A stretch of 64,000 bases of DNA from Nibricoccus aquaticus (GCF_002310495.1 NZ_CP023344.1:1302001-1366000), one strand, 5' to 3'. Numbered from the stretch's first letter, positions 19,496 to 27,893 are shown. The notes: generated by a model from the sequence alone, not told the origin. Program-made: numbers and translations.

Positions 19496-20413
19496 ATGAT
19501 CGTCCGTCCAAAGCCCAGCACCCTCCGCCTCTTCTTCATCCTCCAAGGCTCGATCCTCCCCACGATCGCGCCGCGCCTGCTGATGATTGCCGCCCTCGCG
19601 ACCGCCGTCGCCGCCGTGCACCACTTCCATCCCGGCCTCTTCGGTGATGTCCCCGTCGCTCCCTTCACGCTGCTCGGCCTCTCGCTCTCCCTCTTCCTCG
19701 GCTTCCGCAACAACGCCTGCTACGACCGCTGGTGGGAAGCCCGCAAACTCTGGGGCCAGCTCATCTTCGAGATGCGCTCCTTCGCCCGCGAAACCGCCGC
19801 CCTCCTCCCGCCCGAGGAAGCCGCCACCCGCCAGCGCCTGCTCTACCGCGCCATCGGTTTCGCCCACGTCCTCAGCGCCCGCCTCCGCGGCGAAAACGTC
19901 CCCGCCGTATTAAAACCTTGGATCTCCGAAACCGAGTTCGCCGCCACCGCCACCCGCCCCAACCCCAACAACACCCTCCTCGAAACCTCCACCCGCGAAC
20001 TCGCCGACTGCGTCCGTCGCCGCACCCTCAGCGAATTTCTTTTCCCGACCATCGAAGCCCGCCTCACGTCCTTCTCCTTTCTCCAGACCGCCTGCGAACG
20101 CATCCTCAACACCCCGCTGCCCTTCGCCTACACGCTGCTCCTCCACCGCACCGCGCTGCTCTTCTGCGTCTGCCTCCCGTTCGCCGTCGTCGGCGCCTTC
20201 GGCTGGTTCACGCCGCTCATCACCGCGCTGCTCGCCTACGCCTTCTTCGGCCTCGACGCCCTCGGCGACGAACTCGAAGACCCCTTCGGCCTCACGCAAA
20301 ACGACCTCCCGCTCCACGCCATGGCCCGCACCATCGAGATCGATCTCCGCGACTCCCTCGGCGAAAAGGATCTCCCCACCCAGCTCCAGCCCGTGAACTT
20401 CTTGCTCCAATAA
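19496..20413 (+). CDS. Bestrophin family channel protein
   Basis: A 305-residue membrane protein of the bestrophin/YneE family. The diagnostic block FRNNACYDRWWEARKLWG lies at about 71-88, after a first pair of membrane helices (about 24-41 and 54-70). Two more helices are at about 216-250 (TALLFCVCLPFAVVGAFGWF), followed by the conserved acidic GDELEDPFG. Bacterial members form pentameric anion- or cation-permeable pores. No partner gene is evident. The length matches bacterial homologues (about 300). Confidence 0.88.
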   Translation: MIVRPKPSTLRLFFILQGSILPTIAPRLLMIAALATAVAAVHHFHPGLFGDVPVAPFTLLGLSLSLFLGFRNNACYDRWWEARKLWGQLIFEMRSFARETAALLPPEEAATRQRLLYRAIGFAHVLSARLRGENVPAVLKPWISETEFAATATRPNPNNTLLETSTRELADCVRRRTLSEFLFPTIEARLTSFSFLQTACERILNTPLPFAYTLLLHRTALLFCVCLPFAVVGAFGWFTPLITALLAYAFFGLDALGDELEDPFGLTQNDLPLHAMARTIEIDLRDSLGEKDLPTQLQPVNFLLQ

Positions 20414-20453
20414 CGTCCCGCGTCCCTCCGCCCGCCCGCGTTCCCCGCTCCTT

Positions 20454-20479
20454 TGGAGGGACGACCTCCGTGTCGTCCA
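20454..20479. repeat. GGACGAC/GTCGTCC-type palindromic repeat, copy 2
   Basis: Core GGACGAC-CTCCGT-GTCGTCC within a 26-bp element that is identical, except at its edge, to the copies at 39268 and 59053. Located about 40 bp after the bestrophin stop. Confidence 0.85.
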
Positions 20480-20593
20480 CGGCCCGGTGCGAAACACCGA
20501 CCTCTAGAAAAAGTTAAACCCGTCCGTCCCCCACTGCGGCCATTGGCCGTCTCCGCCCTCCAGCGAAGGCCATTGGCCGAAGCCCCACTTCGA

Positions 20594-20650
20594 AAAACCG
20601 CCCCATTGGCGGTTTTCATTAGTGGTTAAAAAATCCGTCCCTCCGTCCTC
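20594..20650. repeat. Hairpin plus GTGGTTAAAAAATCCGT element
   Basis: A perfect nine-base-pair stem AAAACCGCC / GGCGGTTTT with loop CCATT could end transcription in either direction. It is joined to TTAGTGGTTAAAAAATCCGT and a CTCCGTCCTCCG tail. A second copy of this arrangement, with an entirely different stem, is at 23587. Confidence 0.7.
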
Positions 20651-20716
20651 CGTATCCGCGCGGCCCCCTCCGGCCTTGCCCCATCGCCCCCTTCCGCCAG
20701 AAACACCGCGCCCTCC

Positions 20717-23182
20717 ATGCGCTCCTTTTCCCCGCTGCTTCGCGCCTCCGCACGCGCACTTTCCCTGACCCTCGCGCTCGCCTCCGTCGCCCACGCATCG
20801 CCCCAAGACGCGAACGCCGCGCTCCAGGCCCACGACTACCCCGCCGCCCTCTCGCTCGCCGAAGCCGCCGTCAAAGAAGAGCCGATCCCCTTCGCCCACT
20901 TCGTCCTCGGCTCCGCCCAACTCCACCTAGGCCAGATCGACGCCGCCGAAAAATCCGCCGCCGCCATCGCCCGCCTCGATCCTACCGACACCTTCGCCAT
21001 CACGCTCCGCGCGCAAATCGCCGCCGCCCGCGGCCAGACCCAGCCAGCCCTCGCGCTCTTCGACCAACTCCTCACCGCCTCCCCCGACGACACCGAAGCC
21101 CTCACCAACCGCGGCGCCGCCAAACTCCTCCTCAAAACCGCCGACCGCGGCCTCGCCGATTTCAACCGCGCCATCGAACTTAGCGACTACAGCGCCGAAC
21201 CCTTCTTCCTCCGCAGCCAGCTCCTCGCCGCCTCCGGCGACATCCCCGCCGCCACCGCCGATCTTTCCCGCGTCCTCGAAATAATCCCCGCCCACCTCGA
21301 AGCCCGCCCGCTCCGCGCCGCCCACTTCATCACCCTCAAACTCCGCCGCCTCGCCCTCGCGGATATCGAAATCGCCCTCGAATCCGCACCCACCAGCCAG
21401 CCTCTCCTCGCCCTCCGCACCCGCGCCGAAGCCCTGCCCGAGATTTTCCCGGCCGACGCTCAACGCCAGGTCACCGCCCTCCTCCGCGAAAGCGCCACCG
21501 CTCTCGCCAAAAACGACCCCGCCACCGCCGCGAAAAAACTCCAGCTCGCCACCCTCACCGCGCAAAACAACACCCCCGCCTCCACCGTCGAACCGCAGCT
21601 CTACCTCGAGCGCGGCGACCTCCTCTTATCCTCCGGCCTCACCGACCTCGCCAAAGACGACTACCGCAACGCCCGCTACAGCGGCGACCTCGTCCCACCT
21701 GCGCTCCTCCGCCTCGCCCGTCTCGAATTCGCCGACAAAAAATTCTCCGACGCCCTCGAACTCATCGCCGCCATCGATCCCGGCGTGAGCCCGCACAACG
21801 CGGCCGAGGGCCTCGTCCTCGGCACCCGCGCCCGCATCGCCCTCGCCGAAGAATCCTCCGACGCCGGTGAACTCACGCCCGCCGTCGACTTCCTGAAAAC
21901 CGCCCGCCAGCTCGCCCCCGAACTCGCCGACATCGCCACCGCCGAGAAAGAACTCATCGCCGCCCGCCGCAAACTGCGCACCGCCAGCCCCTCAAAACTC
22001 CAGGGCGAAAACCTCCCCACCGCCCTCGCCAAAGCGCACGACCTCGCGAAGAACGCCGACTTCGCCGCCGCCCGCGCCCTCTACGATCGCATCCTCCAAC
22101 TCAACCCGGCCAACCCCGCCGTCTACGAAGCCCGCCTCGCGACCGCCGCCGAGTTCGGCATCAACGACCCACGCGCCGCCGCCTTCAAGACCATCGCCGC
22201 CGAACTCCGCGCGCCCGCTCCCGTCATACCGACCACCGGCACGCCCGACGACCTCGCCCTCGCCCGTGCCAACCTCGCCGTCCACGAACGCCCGTATCTG
22301 AGCCGCCCGTACATCGCCCGCGCCCGCCTTCACGCCGCCCGCGCCGGTGCCGCCTACACCGCAGGCAAACCCGCCGTCACCTCCGAACTCGCCGCCGCAC
22401 TCAGCGACGCCCGCCTCGCCGTCCAGCTCGACGCCTACGATCCCCAGGCCCACGCCGCGCTCGCCGAAGCCCTCATCGTCCAAAGACGCACCACCGACAG
22501 CATCAACTTCTCCGCCCGCGACGCCGTGCTCACGCAGGCCTTCGCCTCCGCCAACCGCGCCCTCGCCCTCGCGCCCGACGACACCGGCCTCCTCCTCTGG
22601 CGCGGCGACCTCGAACGCGACCACGGCCCCGAAATCCTCCAGCGCGATTCCCGCGCCCTCCGCCTCTACGCCCGCGCCACCCGCAGCGACCCGCGCTCCA
22701 CCCGCGCCCTCTACGCCCACGCGACCGCCGCCTTCAAATCCGGCAACCACACCGCCGCCCTCGCCGACTACCGCCAGGTCCTCCACCTCGAGCCCGACAA
22801 CCTCTACGCCCGCTACGAACTCGGCGTCGCCCAACTCTACGCCCGCGCCTACACCGACGCCGCCGCCACCTTCTCCGGCCTCCAGCAAACGCAAGCAGCC
22901 GCGGGCGACAAAACCTCCGCCGACGCCATCGAAACCGAGCAACTCCACGCCATCGCCCTCGCCGCCGCCGGTGACGACCGCAGCGAAGCCCTCGCCAAAA
23001 ACGTCCTCACCCACTCCGAATGGATCGGCAACGCCGACGCCGCCCTGGAAAACCTCACCCAACTCCCGCTCCACGCTCCCCAACTCGACCGCCTGCAAAA
23101 ACTCCAAGGCACTCCCAACCCCGCCCTCCCCAAAACCCGCGCCAACCAACGCGAAACCACCCTCGACGCCTCCCCGCGTTGA
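20717..23182 (+). CDS. Exported TPR-repeat protein
   Basis: An 821-residue protein with a signal peptide (MRSFSPLLRASARALSLTLALASVAHA-S) and many tetratricopeptide repeats through its whole length, for example AEKSAAAIARLDPTDTFAIT, ALTNRGAAKLLLKTADRGLA and ALADYRQVLHLEPDNLYARY. It is probably a periplasmic scaffold for protein interactions; no enzymatic motif was found. A central stretch (about 230-300 and 390-460) has weaker repeats. It is flanked by repeat-rich DNA on its 5' side and a small AT-richer gene on its 3' side. Confidence 0.82.
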   Translation: MRSFSPLLRASARALSLTLALASVAHASPQDANAALQAHDYPAALSLAEAAVKEEPIPFAHFVLGSAQLHLGQIDAAEKSAAAIARLDPTDTFAITLRAQIAAARGQTQPALALFDQLLTASPDDTEALTNRGAAKLLLKTADRGLADFNRAIELSDYSAEPFFLRSQLLAASGDIPAATADLSRVLEIIPAHLEARPLRAAHFITLKLRRLALADIEIALESAPTSQPLLALRTRAEALPEIFPADAQRQVTALLRESATALAKNDPATAAKKLQLATLTAQNNTPASTVEPQLYLERGDLLLSSGLTDLAKDDYRNARYSGDLVPPALLRLARLEFADKKFSDALELIAAIDPGVSPHNAAEGLVLGTRARIALAEESSDAGELTPAVDFLKTARQLAPELADIATAEKELIAARRKLRTASPSKLQGENLPTALAKAHDLAKNADFAAARALYDRILQLNPANPAVYEARLATAAEFGINDPRAAAFKTIAAELRAPAPVIPTTGTPDDLALARANLAVHERPYLSRPYIARARLHAARAGAAYTAGKPAVTSELAAALSDARLAVQLDAYDPQAHAALAEALIVQRRTTDSINFSARDAVLTQAFASANRALALAPDDTGLLLWRGDLERDHGPEILQRDSRALRLYARATRSDPRSTRALYAHATAAFKSGNHTAALADYRQVLHLEPDNLYARYELGVAQLYARAYTDAAATFSGLQQTQAAAGDKTSADAIETEQLHAIALAAAGDDRSEALAKNVLTHSEWIGNADAALENLTQLPLHAPQLDRLQKLQGTPNPALPKTRANQRETTLDASPR

Positions 23183-23219
23183 CCGCCTCACACTGCTCAA
23201 CTCTGTTCGCCTAACAAAG

Positions 23220-23534
23220 ATGAAGCGCCTTTTGAAGATCGCCATCCTTAGCGCCGGTGGAGTTGTTACCGCAGCCGGATGGTTTTTTACCCGACCAGTG
23301 ATCGTTGTCACAGAAGAGTCGCCGCTTTGGGCCAGCGAGTATGACGCCTCTAGGCAGGGATCTATCTATCCCGGTTCAGCTGTGCCCAAAACGCGTCTGC
23401 AAGTTGGCGAACGCATGAGAGTGATTTGGACACCAGAAGGAAAAGATTATCGGGCTGTTTGTGTTGTTCGCAGAAATTGTGAGAGCGGGTGGCTGCTTCT
23501 CTGGCAGCCAGGCATATCCCCGGCGCGCGATTAG
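23220..23534 (+). CDS. Small membrane-anchored hypothetical protein
   Basis: A 104-residue protein with an N-terminal hydrophobic anchor or signal (MKRLLKIAILSAGGVVTAAG) and a short extracytoplasmic domain (VVTEESPLWASEYDASRQGS, YPGSAVPKTRL, RMRVIWTPEGKDYRAVCVV). Its codons are visibly AT-richer than those of its neighbours (GAA, AGA, TTG, GTT), which suggests recent acquisition. The last residues (PGISPARD) and the TAG stop are encoded by an intergenic-type hairpin, so the natural end may have been changed by that insertion. Function unknown. Confidence 0.6.
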   Translation: MKRLLKIAILSAGGVVTAAGWFFTRPVIVVTEESPLWASEYDASRQGSIYPGSAVPKTRLQVGERMRVIWTPEGKDYRAVCVVRRNCESGWLLLWQPGISPARD

Positions 23535-23540
23535 CGCGCC
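23522..23540. repeat. Hairpin repeat overlapping a stop codon
   Basis: Stem GGCGCGC / GCGCGCC with loop GATTA. The loop and right arm contain the TAG stop of the upstream small gene. Confidence 0.7.
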
Positions 23541-23586
23541 CCTCCGCCCGACCGTCGCAGGCGATCAGCCGAAGACACACTCCCAA

Positions 23587-23650
23587 GTTTCGGCCTTTGG
23601 CCGAAACCCTTTAGTGGTTAAAAAAATTCCGTCTTCCGCCCTCCGTCTGA
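23587..23650. repeat. Hairpin plus GTGGTTAAAAAAATTCCGT element
   Basis: Perfect nine-base-pair stem GTTTCGGCC / GGCCGAAAC with loop TTT, followed by TTTAGTGGTTAAAAAAATTC and CGTCTTCCGCCCTCCG. The tail matches that at 20618-20650 while the stem does not, showing that the hairpin part varies and the tail is conserved. Confidence 0.7.
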
Positions 23651-23724
23651 GGATCGACATCTTCTTCGCGTCTCTGCACCTCAGCGCCTTCGCGTGAGCC
23701 CCGCCTTCTTCGCGTCGCGCTCAC

Positions 23725-25317
23725 TCAAAGCCCCGCCGCCCGCGCTCCCCAAGCCTTCGCCTCTGCCGCATCCACCGCCACACCCGCGACACCGTTGTTA
23801 TAAATCGACGCCAGCCGTTGCGCCGCGCCCACGCTCCCGCGCTCAAACGCCAGCTTCAAAATCCGCACACCCTCGACCGGCTTCTCCCGCAACCCGTACT
23901 CGCCGCCCACATACGACTGCCCGATGAACTCCAGCACATCGGGATCGTTCGGGTAACGCTGGATCGCCATCGAGAAAAACTGCAGCGCCTCCTCCTGATC
24001 GCGCGCGACGCCATACACGCCCGCCGCCAGCACGCGCCCATACGCGATCATCGCCTTCGGCGTCCGCTTCGCCGCCTTCGCGAGCCACTCCAGCCCACGC
24101 GCCTCATCATACTCCGCCGCGTCATCCTGCAGATAAATAGACGCCAGCAACTCCGCCGCCTGCGCACTGTCCTTGTCCGCCGCCTTTTCCAGCCAGCCAA
24201 TCCCCTGCTCCGTATTCGCGCCTACGCCTTTCCCCAGCAGACAACTCCGCCCCAACATCACCATCGCGTCCACGTCGCCCGCAGCCGCCGCCACCTGCAA
24301 CAACGCCACACCCGCCTCCGGCTCCGCCACCACCCCGCGACCATCGAGCAACATCGTGCCCGCCAGTACCGCCGCCCTCACCTGCATCCCGCGCTCCGCC
24401 TCACTCAATTTCTCCGGAGCCAGCGCCGCCACTCCGCGCAACAACCTTACCGCTTCCTCCGGCTTCTTCTCGATCTCGCCGCCCAACGCCAACGCCCGCC
24501 CATAAACCCACTGCGACGCCACCTCGCCCTTGCCTGCAAACTCCCGCGCCCAGCCATAAAATACCTCCGGCGCCACCGTCACCGCATCGGTCCGATCCTC
24601 CGCGACCAACCGGATCGCCTCTTTGCGCGCCGCCACATCGCCCATCGCCCCCGCCTGCGCGAAATAATTTCCCGCCAGATAAAAATCCTCCCACTTCAAC
24701 TCAAACTGCGCCAGCTCCCCCGCCGCCTTTGCATCCCCGCTATCGGCCAGCTCCTTCAAGAAACTGTCCACCGAGCGAAACTCACCAAAGCCCCGCGCAT
24801 CGTCCCCGTGCTCGCGTATGAGCGTGATGATCCGCCACAACGCCTCCCGACGCAGCGGACCCCGCACGCGCTGGTATTCACGAATCCCCCACCGCGAAAA
24901 ACTATCCTCATTGCGTTTGCCGAGCGTCATGAGCGCATCCGCATCGCCCGCCTCCGCTGCACTATAAAGTCGATCAAGCGCCCGCCGCTCCGCCTCACGC
25001 GCCCGCTCCGCTGCCTCACGCGCCTCGCGTCGTTCACGCATCCGCCGTTCACCGGCCTCCCACGCCTCGCGTGATTCGCGTTCAAGCCGCGCCTGCGGTC
25101 CACCCGCGGTCCACTCCTGTTTCGGCGGCGTTGCCCACAACTGCTTCATCCGCGCCTCCTGGGCCCGCGCCGCCTGCCCATCCGCAATCCACCCATCATA
25201 AACCGTCCGCTGGTCCGGCGGTCGATAAGCCTGCAACGCCACCGGCAATGCCAGTGCGCACACAGACGCGACACACCAACTAACACGCAGAGCTGAAGCC
25301 GAAAAAGAAAGCGACAT
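23725..25317 (-). CDS. Exported Sel1-like repeat protein
   Basis: A 530-residue protein with a signal peptide (MSLSFSASALRVSWCVASVC ... LQA), a charged Arg/Glu/Ala-rich helix (about 75-125, RRMRERREAREAAERAREAE) and then Sel1-like repeats, for example AGDVDAMVMLGRSCLLGKGV, EQGIGWLEKAADKDSAQAAE and VGAAQRLASIYNNGVAGVAV. Sel1 proteins act as solenoid scaffolds for protein complexes. The ATG chosen gives a normal signal peptide; an upstream in-frame ATG adds 12 residues. It lies downstream of the deoxyhypusine-synthase-like gene on the same strand, but a hairpin terminator separates them. Confidence 0.82.
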   Translation of the reverse strand: MSLSFSASALRVSWCVASVCALALPVALQAYRPPDQRTVYDGWIADGQAARAQEARMKQLWATPPKQEWTAGGPQARLERESREAWEAGERRMRERREAREAAERAREAERRALDRLYSAAEAGDADALMTLGKRNEDSFSRWGIREYQRVRGPLRREALWRIITLIREHGDDARGFGEFRSVDSFLKELADSGDAKAAGELAQFELKWEDFYLAGNYFAQAGAMGDVAARKEAIRLVAEDRTDAVTVAPEVFYGWAREFAGKGEVASQWVYGRALALGGEIEKKPEEAVRLLRGVAALAPEKLSEAERGMQVRAAVLAGTMLLDGRGVVAEPEAGVALLQVAAAAGDVDAMVMLGRSCLLGKGVGANTEQGIGWLEKAADKDSAQAAELLASIYLQDDAAEYDEARGLEWLAKAAKRTPKAMIAYGRVLAAGVYGVARDQEEALQFFSMAIQRYPNDPDVLEFIGQSYVGGEYGLREKPVEGVRILKLAFERGSVGAAQRLASIYNNGVAGVAVDAAEAKAWGARAAGL

Positions 25318-25375
25318 GGATGGCGCGCCAGCTTGCCCACCCCACCTCCGCATTCAAGCGCTCGAAACCAAAAAC

Positions 25376-25405
25376 AAAAAAGCCGGACGAAAAACTCGTC
25401 CGGCT
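25376..25405 (-). terminator. Rho-independent terminator after the DHS-like gene
   Basis: On the minus strand a perfect ten-base-pair stem AGCCGGACGA / TCGTCCGGCT with loop GTTTT is followed by TTTTTTGTTTTT. It is the hairpin half of the composite repeat also seen at 19291. Confidence 0.85.
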
Positions 25406-25463
25406 CATCAGTCCAAAAACCTCTTCGCCCCACCTTCGCGTCTTAGCGTCTTCGCGATTCAAC
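25378..25463. repeat. Composite repeat, second copy
   Basis: The same order as at 19291: AGCCGGAC hairpin, CAGTC-AAAAA-CCTCTTCG, CCACCTTCGCGTCTTAGCGT and CTTCGCGATTCAA. The two copies differ at a few positions only. Confidence 0.7.
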
Positions 25464-25514
25464 AAAACCGCCGACAACCAGCGGTTCCTATCGCTTCTAC
25501 GCTTCGCCGCGAAC

Positions 25515-26561
25515 TCACTGACCCAAGATCCACGAAAAGATCAACGGCGCCACGATCGTCGCATCACTCTCCACGATGAATTTCGGCGTCTTCGCGCCGA
25601 GCTTGCCCCAGGTGATCTTCTCGTTCGGCACCGCGCCCGAGTACGAACCGTAGCTCGTGGTCGAGTCGCTGATCTGCGAGAAATAACCCCACAGCGGCAC
25701 GCTCGTGCGACCAAGATCTTGGTGAAGCATCGGCACCACACAGATCGGGAAATCGCCCGCGATACCGCCGCCGATTTGGAAGAAGCCGATCGAGCCTTCG
25801 CCCGTCTTGAGGAGCTTCGCCGTCTTCGTGTACCACTCGGCAAGCCAAGTCATGTACTCGATGCCCGTGCGCACGGTGTGCACGTTCTTGATTTCGCCCG
25901 TGATCACGCGGCCCGCGAACATATTGCCGAGCGTCGCGTCTTCCCAACCGGGAACGATGATCGGGAGATTCTTCTCCGCCGCCGCCAGCATCCAGGAATT
26001 CTTCGGATCGATCTGGTAGTACTTCTTAATTTTTCCAGATCGCAGAATCTTGTACATGAACTCGTGCGGGAAAAAACGCTGCCCGGCCTTGTCCGCCGCC
26101 AGCCACTCCTCCGCCACCGCCGCTTCGATGCGACGCATCGCTTCGCCTTCGGGAATGCAGGTGTCGGTCACGCGGTTCATGTGGCGGTCGAGCAGCTTCT
26201 GTTCGTCGTCCGCCGTGAGATCGCGGTAGTTCGGCACGCGCTCGTAGTAATCGTGCGCCACAAGATTGAAAATATCCTCTTCGAGATTCGCGCCCGTGCA
26301 GACGATCGCGTGGATCTTATCCTGACGGATCATCTCGGCGAGCGTGAGCCCGAGCTCTGCCGTGGACATCGCGCCCGCGAGCGTGACGAGCATCTTGCCG
26401 CCCGCCTTCAGATGCGCCTCGTAACCCTTCGCAGAGTCGAGGAGCGCCGCCGCATTAAAGTGACGATAGTTATGTGCGATGAACTGCGAGACCGGCCCTT
26501 TTTTGGCGGCGAGTTTCGCGTTGATGTCTTCGGGACGCTGCTTGGCGCGTTTAGCTTTCAT
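25515..26561 (-). CDS. Deoxyhypusine synthase-like protein
   Basis: A 348-residue protein of the deoxyhypusine synthase superfamily. These NAD-dependent enzymes move the aminobutyl group of spermidine to a lysine of eIF5A or to another amine (homospermidine synthesis). Motifs include TLAGAMSTAELG, CTGANLEEDIFN, GGGIAGDFPI and, near the C terminus, ITWGKL with Lys320, corresponding to the lysine that forms the enzyme-spermidine intermediate. Bacteria lack eIF5A, so the true substrate is open; homospermidine synthase activity is one possibility. The start at MKAKRAK was preferred to an ATG seven codons upstream. Length fits the family. Confidence 0.85.
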   Translation of the reverse strand: MKAKRAKQRPEDINAKLAAKKGPVSQFIAHNYRHFNAAALLDSAKGYEAHLKAGGKMLVTLAGAMSTAELGLTLAEMIRQDKIHAIVCTGANLEEDIFNLVAHDYYERVPNYRDLTADDEQKLLDRHMNRVTDTCIPEGEAMRRIEAAVAEEWLAADKAGQRFFPHEFMYKILRSGKIKKYYQIDPKNSWMLAAAEKNLPIIVPGWEDATLGNMFAGRVITGEIKNVHTVRTGIEYMTWLAEWYTKTAKLLKTGEGSIGFFQIGGGIAGDFPICVVPMLHQDLGRTSVPLWGYFSQISDSTTSYGSYSGAVPNEKITWGKLGAKTPKFIVESDATIVAPLIFSWILGQ

Positions 26562-26641
26562 AGAAAAATAAGAAGCGCCCAACTGAGCCGCCCCACACGC
26601 TTAGGTCAGCAAAAAACCTTCGCCGTCTTGGCAACGTCACC

Positions 26642-26669
26642 TAGGCCAGCGTGCTCGCACGCGCTCCGA
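26642..26669. repeat. TAGGCCAGCG hairpin repeat, intergenic copy
   Basis: A 28-bp element with stem GCGTGC / GCACGC and a two-base loop. It is identical to a copy 783 bp downstream that lies inside the EamA coding region, in the same orientation. Confidence 0.8.
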
Positions 26670-26715
26670 AAACTCCGATCTTCGCCCGCTCGCATCTCCA
26701 TTTCGCATCGTTCCC

Positions 26716-27705
26716 ATGACCGGCGCCTTCCTCACCACCCTCCTCTTCTCGCTCTCGGTCATCTTCGCCAACCGCAGCATAGCCGCGCTCGGCCCCATGC
26801 GCGCCAACCTCGGCCGCCTCACCCTCGCCGTCCTCGTGCTCGGCTCCTTCGCGCACACCCTCGGCAACGGCCTGCACGGCGCCGGCCTCACGTGGTTCCT
26901 CCTCAGCGGCGTCATCGGCATGGGCCTCGGCGACCTCGCCCTCTACGGCGCACTCCCGCGACTTGGCTCGCGCCTCAGCCTGCTCATGACGCAATGCCTC
27001 GCCGCCCCCATCGCCGCCCTCGCCGAGTGGCTCTGGCTCGATGTCGCCCTCACGCCCGCGCAGCTCCTCGCCGGCCTCATCATCCTCGCCGGCGTCGCCC
27101 TCGCACTCGCGCCGAAAAAGACCGATCTCACCAAAAACAAAAACCTCCCGCCCTCCTCTGCTCCCTCTTCCCCGTCGCGCATCGTCCCCACGATCACCGC
27201 CCTCGGCCTCACCTTCGGCCTCCTCTCCGCCGCCGGCCAGGGCCTCGGTGCCGTGATGAGCCGCAAAGCCAACCTCGCCGCCGCGCTCGCAGGCGAGCCC
27301 ACCGGCGGCATCGCCCTCGGCATCACCGCCGCCTACCAGCGCATCCTCGCCGGCTTCGTCATCACCGCCGCCTGGTTCCTCCTCCAACACCTCCTCACTT
27401 CCCGCACGCCCGCCGTCACCGCCGTAGGCCAGCGTGCTCGCACGCGCTCCGACGCTCCACCACGCACCTGGCGCTCCTACGCGTGGATCCCCTTCAACGC
27501 CTTCAGCGGCCCGATCCTCGGCGTGAGCTGCTACCAATGGGCGCTCGCAACGACCGCCAGCGGCATCGTCCTCCCCATCGTCGCCTGCACGCCTCTCGTG
27601 ATCATCCCCTTCAGCTACTGGCTCGAAGGCGAACGCCCCACGCCTCGCTCAATCCTCGGCGCCCTCCTCGCCGTCGCCGGCGTGATCGCGCTCAGCCAGT
27701 TTTAG
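26716..27705 (+). CDS. EamA/DMT-family transporter with an in-frame repeat insertion
   Basis: A 329-residue inner-membrane protein with about ten hydrophobic segments and two EamA-like halves (about 3-130 and 155-329), as in drug/metabolite exporters; the substrate is unknown. The halves are joined by a polar loop (KKTDLTKNKNLPPSS). A second loop (about 225-250) contains VGQRARTRSD, which is the translation of a 28-bp intergenic hairpin repeat also present just upstream of the gene. The insertion keeps the reading frame and sits between membrane segments, so the protein may still work. The ATG 47 bp after the intergenic copy was taken as the start. Confidence 0.82.
   Translation: MTGAFLTTLLFSLSVIFANRSIAALGPMRANLGRLTLAVLVLGSFAHTLGNGLHGAGLTWFLLSGVIGMGLGDLALYGALPRLGSRLSLLMTQCLAAPIAALAEWLWLDVALTPAQLLAGLIILAGVALALAPKKTDLTKNKNLPPSSAPSSPSRIVPTITALGLTFGLLSAAGQGLGAVMSRKANLAAALAGEPTGGIALGITAAYQRILAGFVITAAWFLLQHLLTSRTPAVTAVGQRARTRSDAPPRTWRSYAWIPFNAFSGPILGVSCYQWALATTASGIVLPIVACTPLVIIPFSYWLEGERPTPRSILGALLAVAGVIALSQF
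27425..27452. repeat. TAGGCCAGCG hairpin repeat inside a coding region
   Basis: An exact 28-bp copy of the element at 26642, here preceded by G so that the full GTAGG leader is present. It lies in frame within the EamA transporter gene and encodes about nine extra loop residues. Confidence 0.85.
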
Positions 27706-27734
27706 CCCCGCCTGCTCGCCTCCTCCGCCTCTCC

Positions 27735-27785
27735 CTATCTGTGCTCATCAGTGCCCATCCGTGGTTAAAAAATTCCGTTTCTCCA
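27735..27785. repeat. Dispersed repeat of the GTGGTTAAAAAATTCCGT type
   Basis: CTGTGCTCATCAGTGCCCAT is followed by CCGTGGTTAAAAAATTCCGT. The second part matches elements at 20618, 23610 and, more loosely, 38050 and 47995. Located between the EamA and ABC-F genes. Confidence 0.6.
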
Positions 27786-27893
27786 TCCTCTCGTACTTGA
27801 GCGGTTTCCCTCTCCGTTCCGTCCCGTCCGCGTTCATGACCATTCCCCGCCCTTGACCCTCACCGCGCCCGCAGGCTTTGTTGACCCTTTGTC

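Larger units (their letters stand above)
20414..20716. other. Repeat-filled intergenic region
   Basis: No gene was seen. The 303 bp hold a GGACGAC/GTCGTCC palindrome, two GGCCATTGGCC palindromes (about 20549 and 20567), a hairpin with AAAACCGCC/GGCGGTTTT arms and a TTAGTGGTTAAAAAATCCGT element. Together these are mostly dispersed repeats rather than a promoter-like sequence. Confidence 0.6.

Noticed and set aside
21992-23311. A 439-codon frame antisense to the TPR gene
   Set aside because: Gly/Val/Glu-rich shadow frame; the opposite strand shows clear TPR periodicity and a signal peptide.
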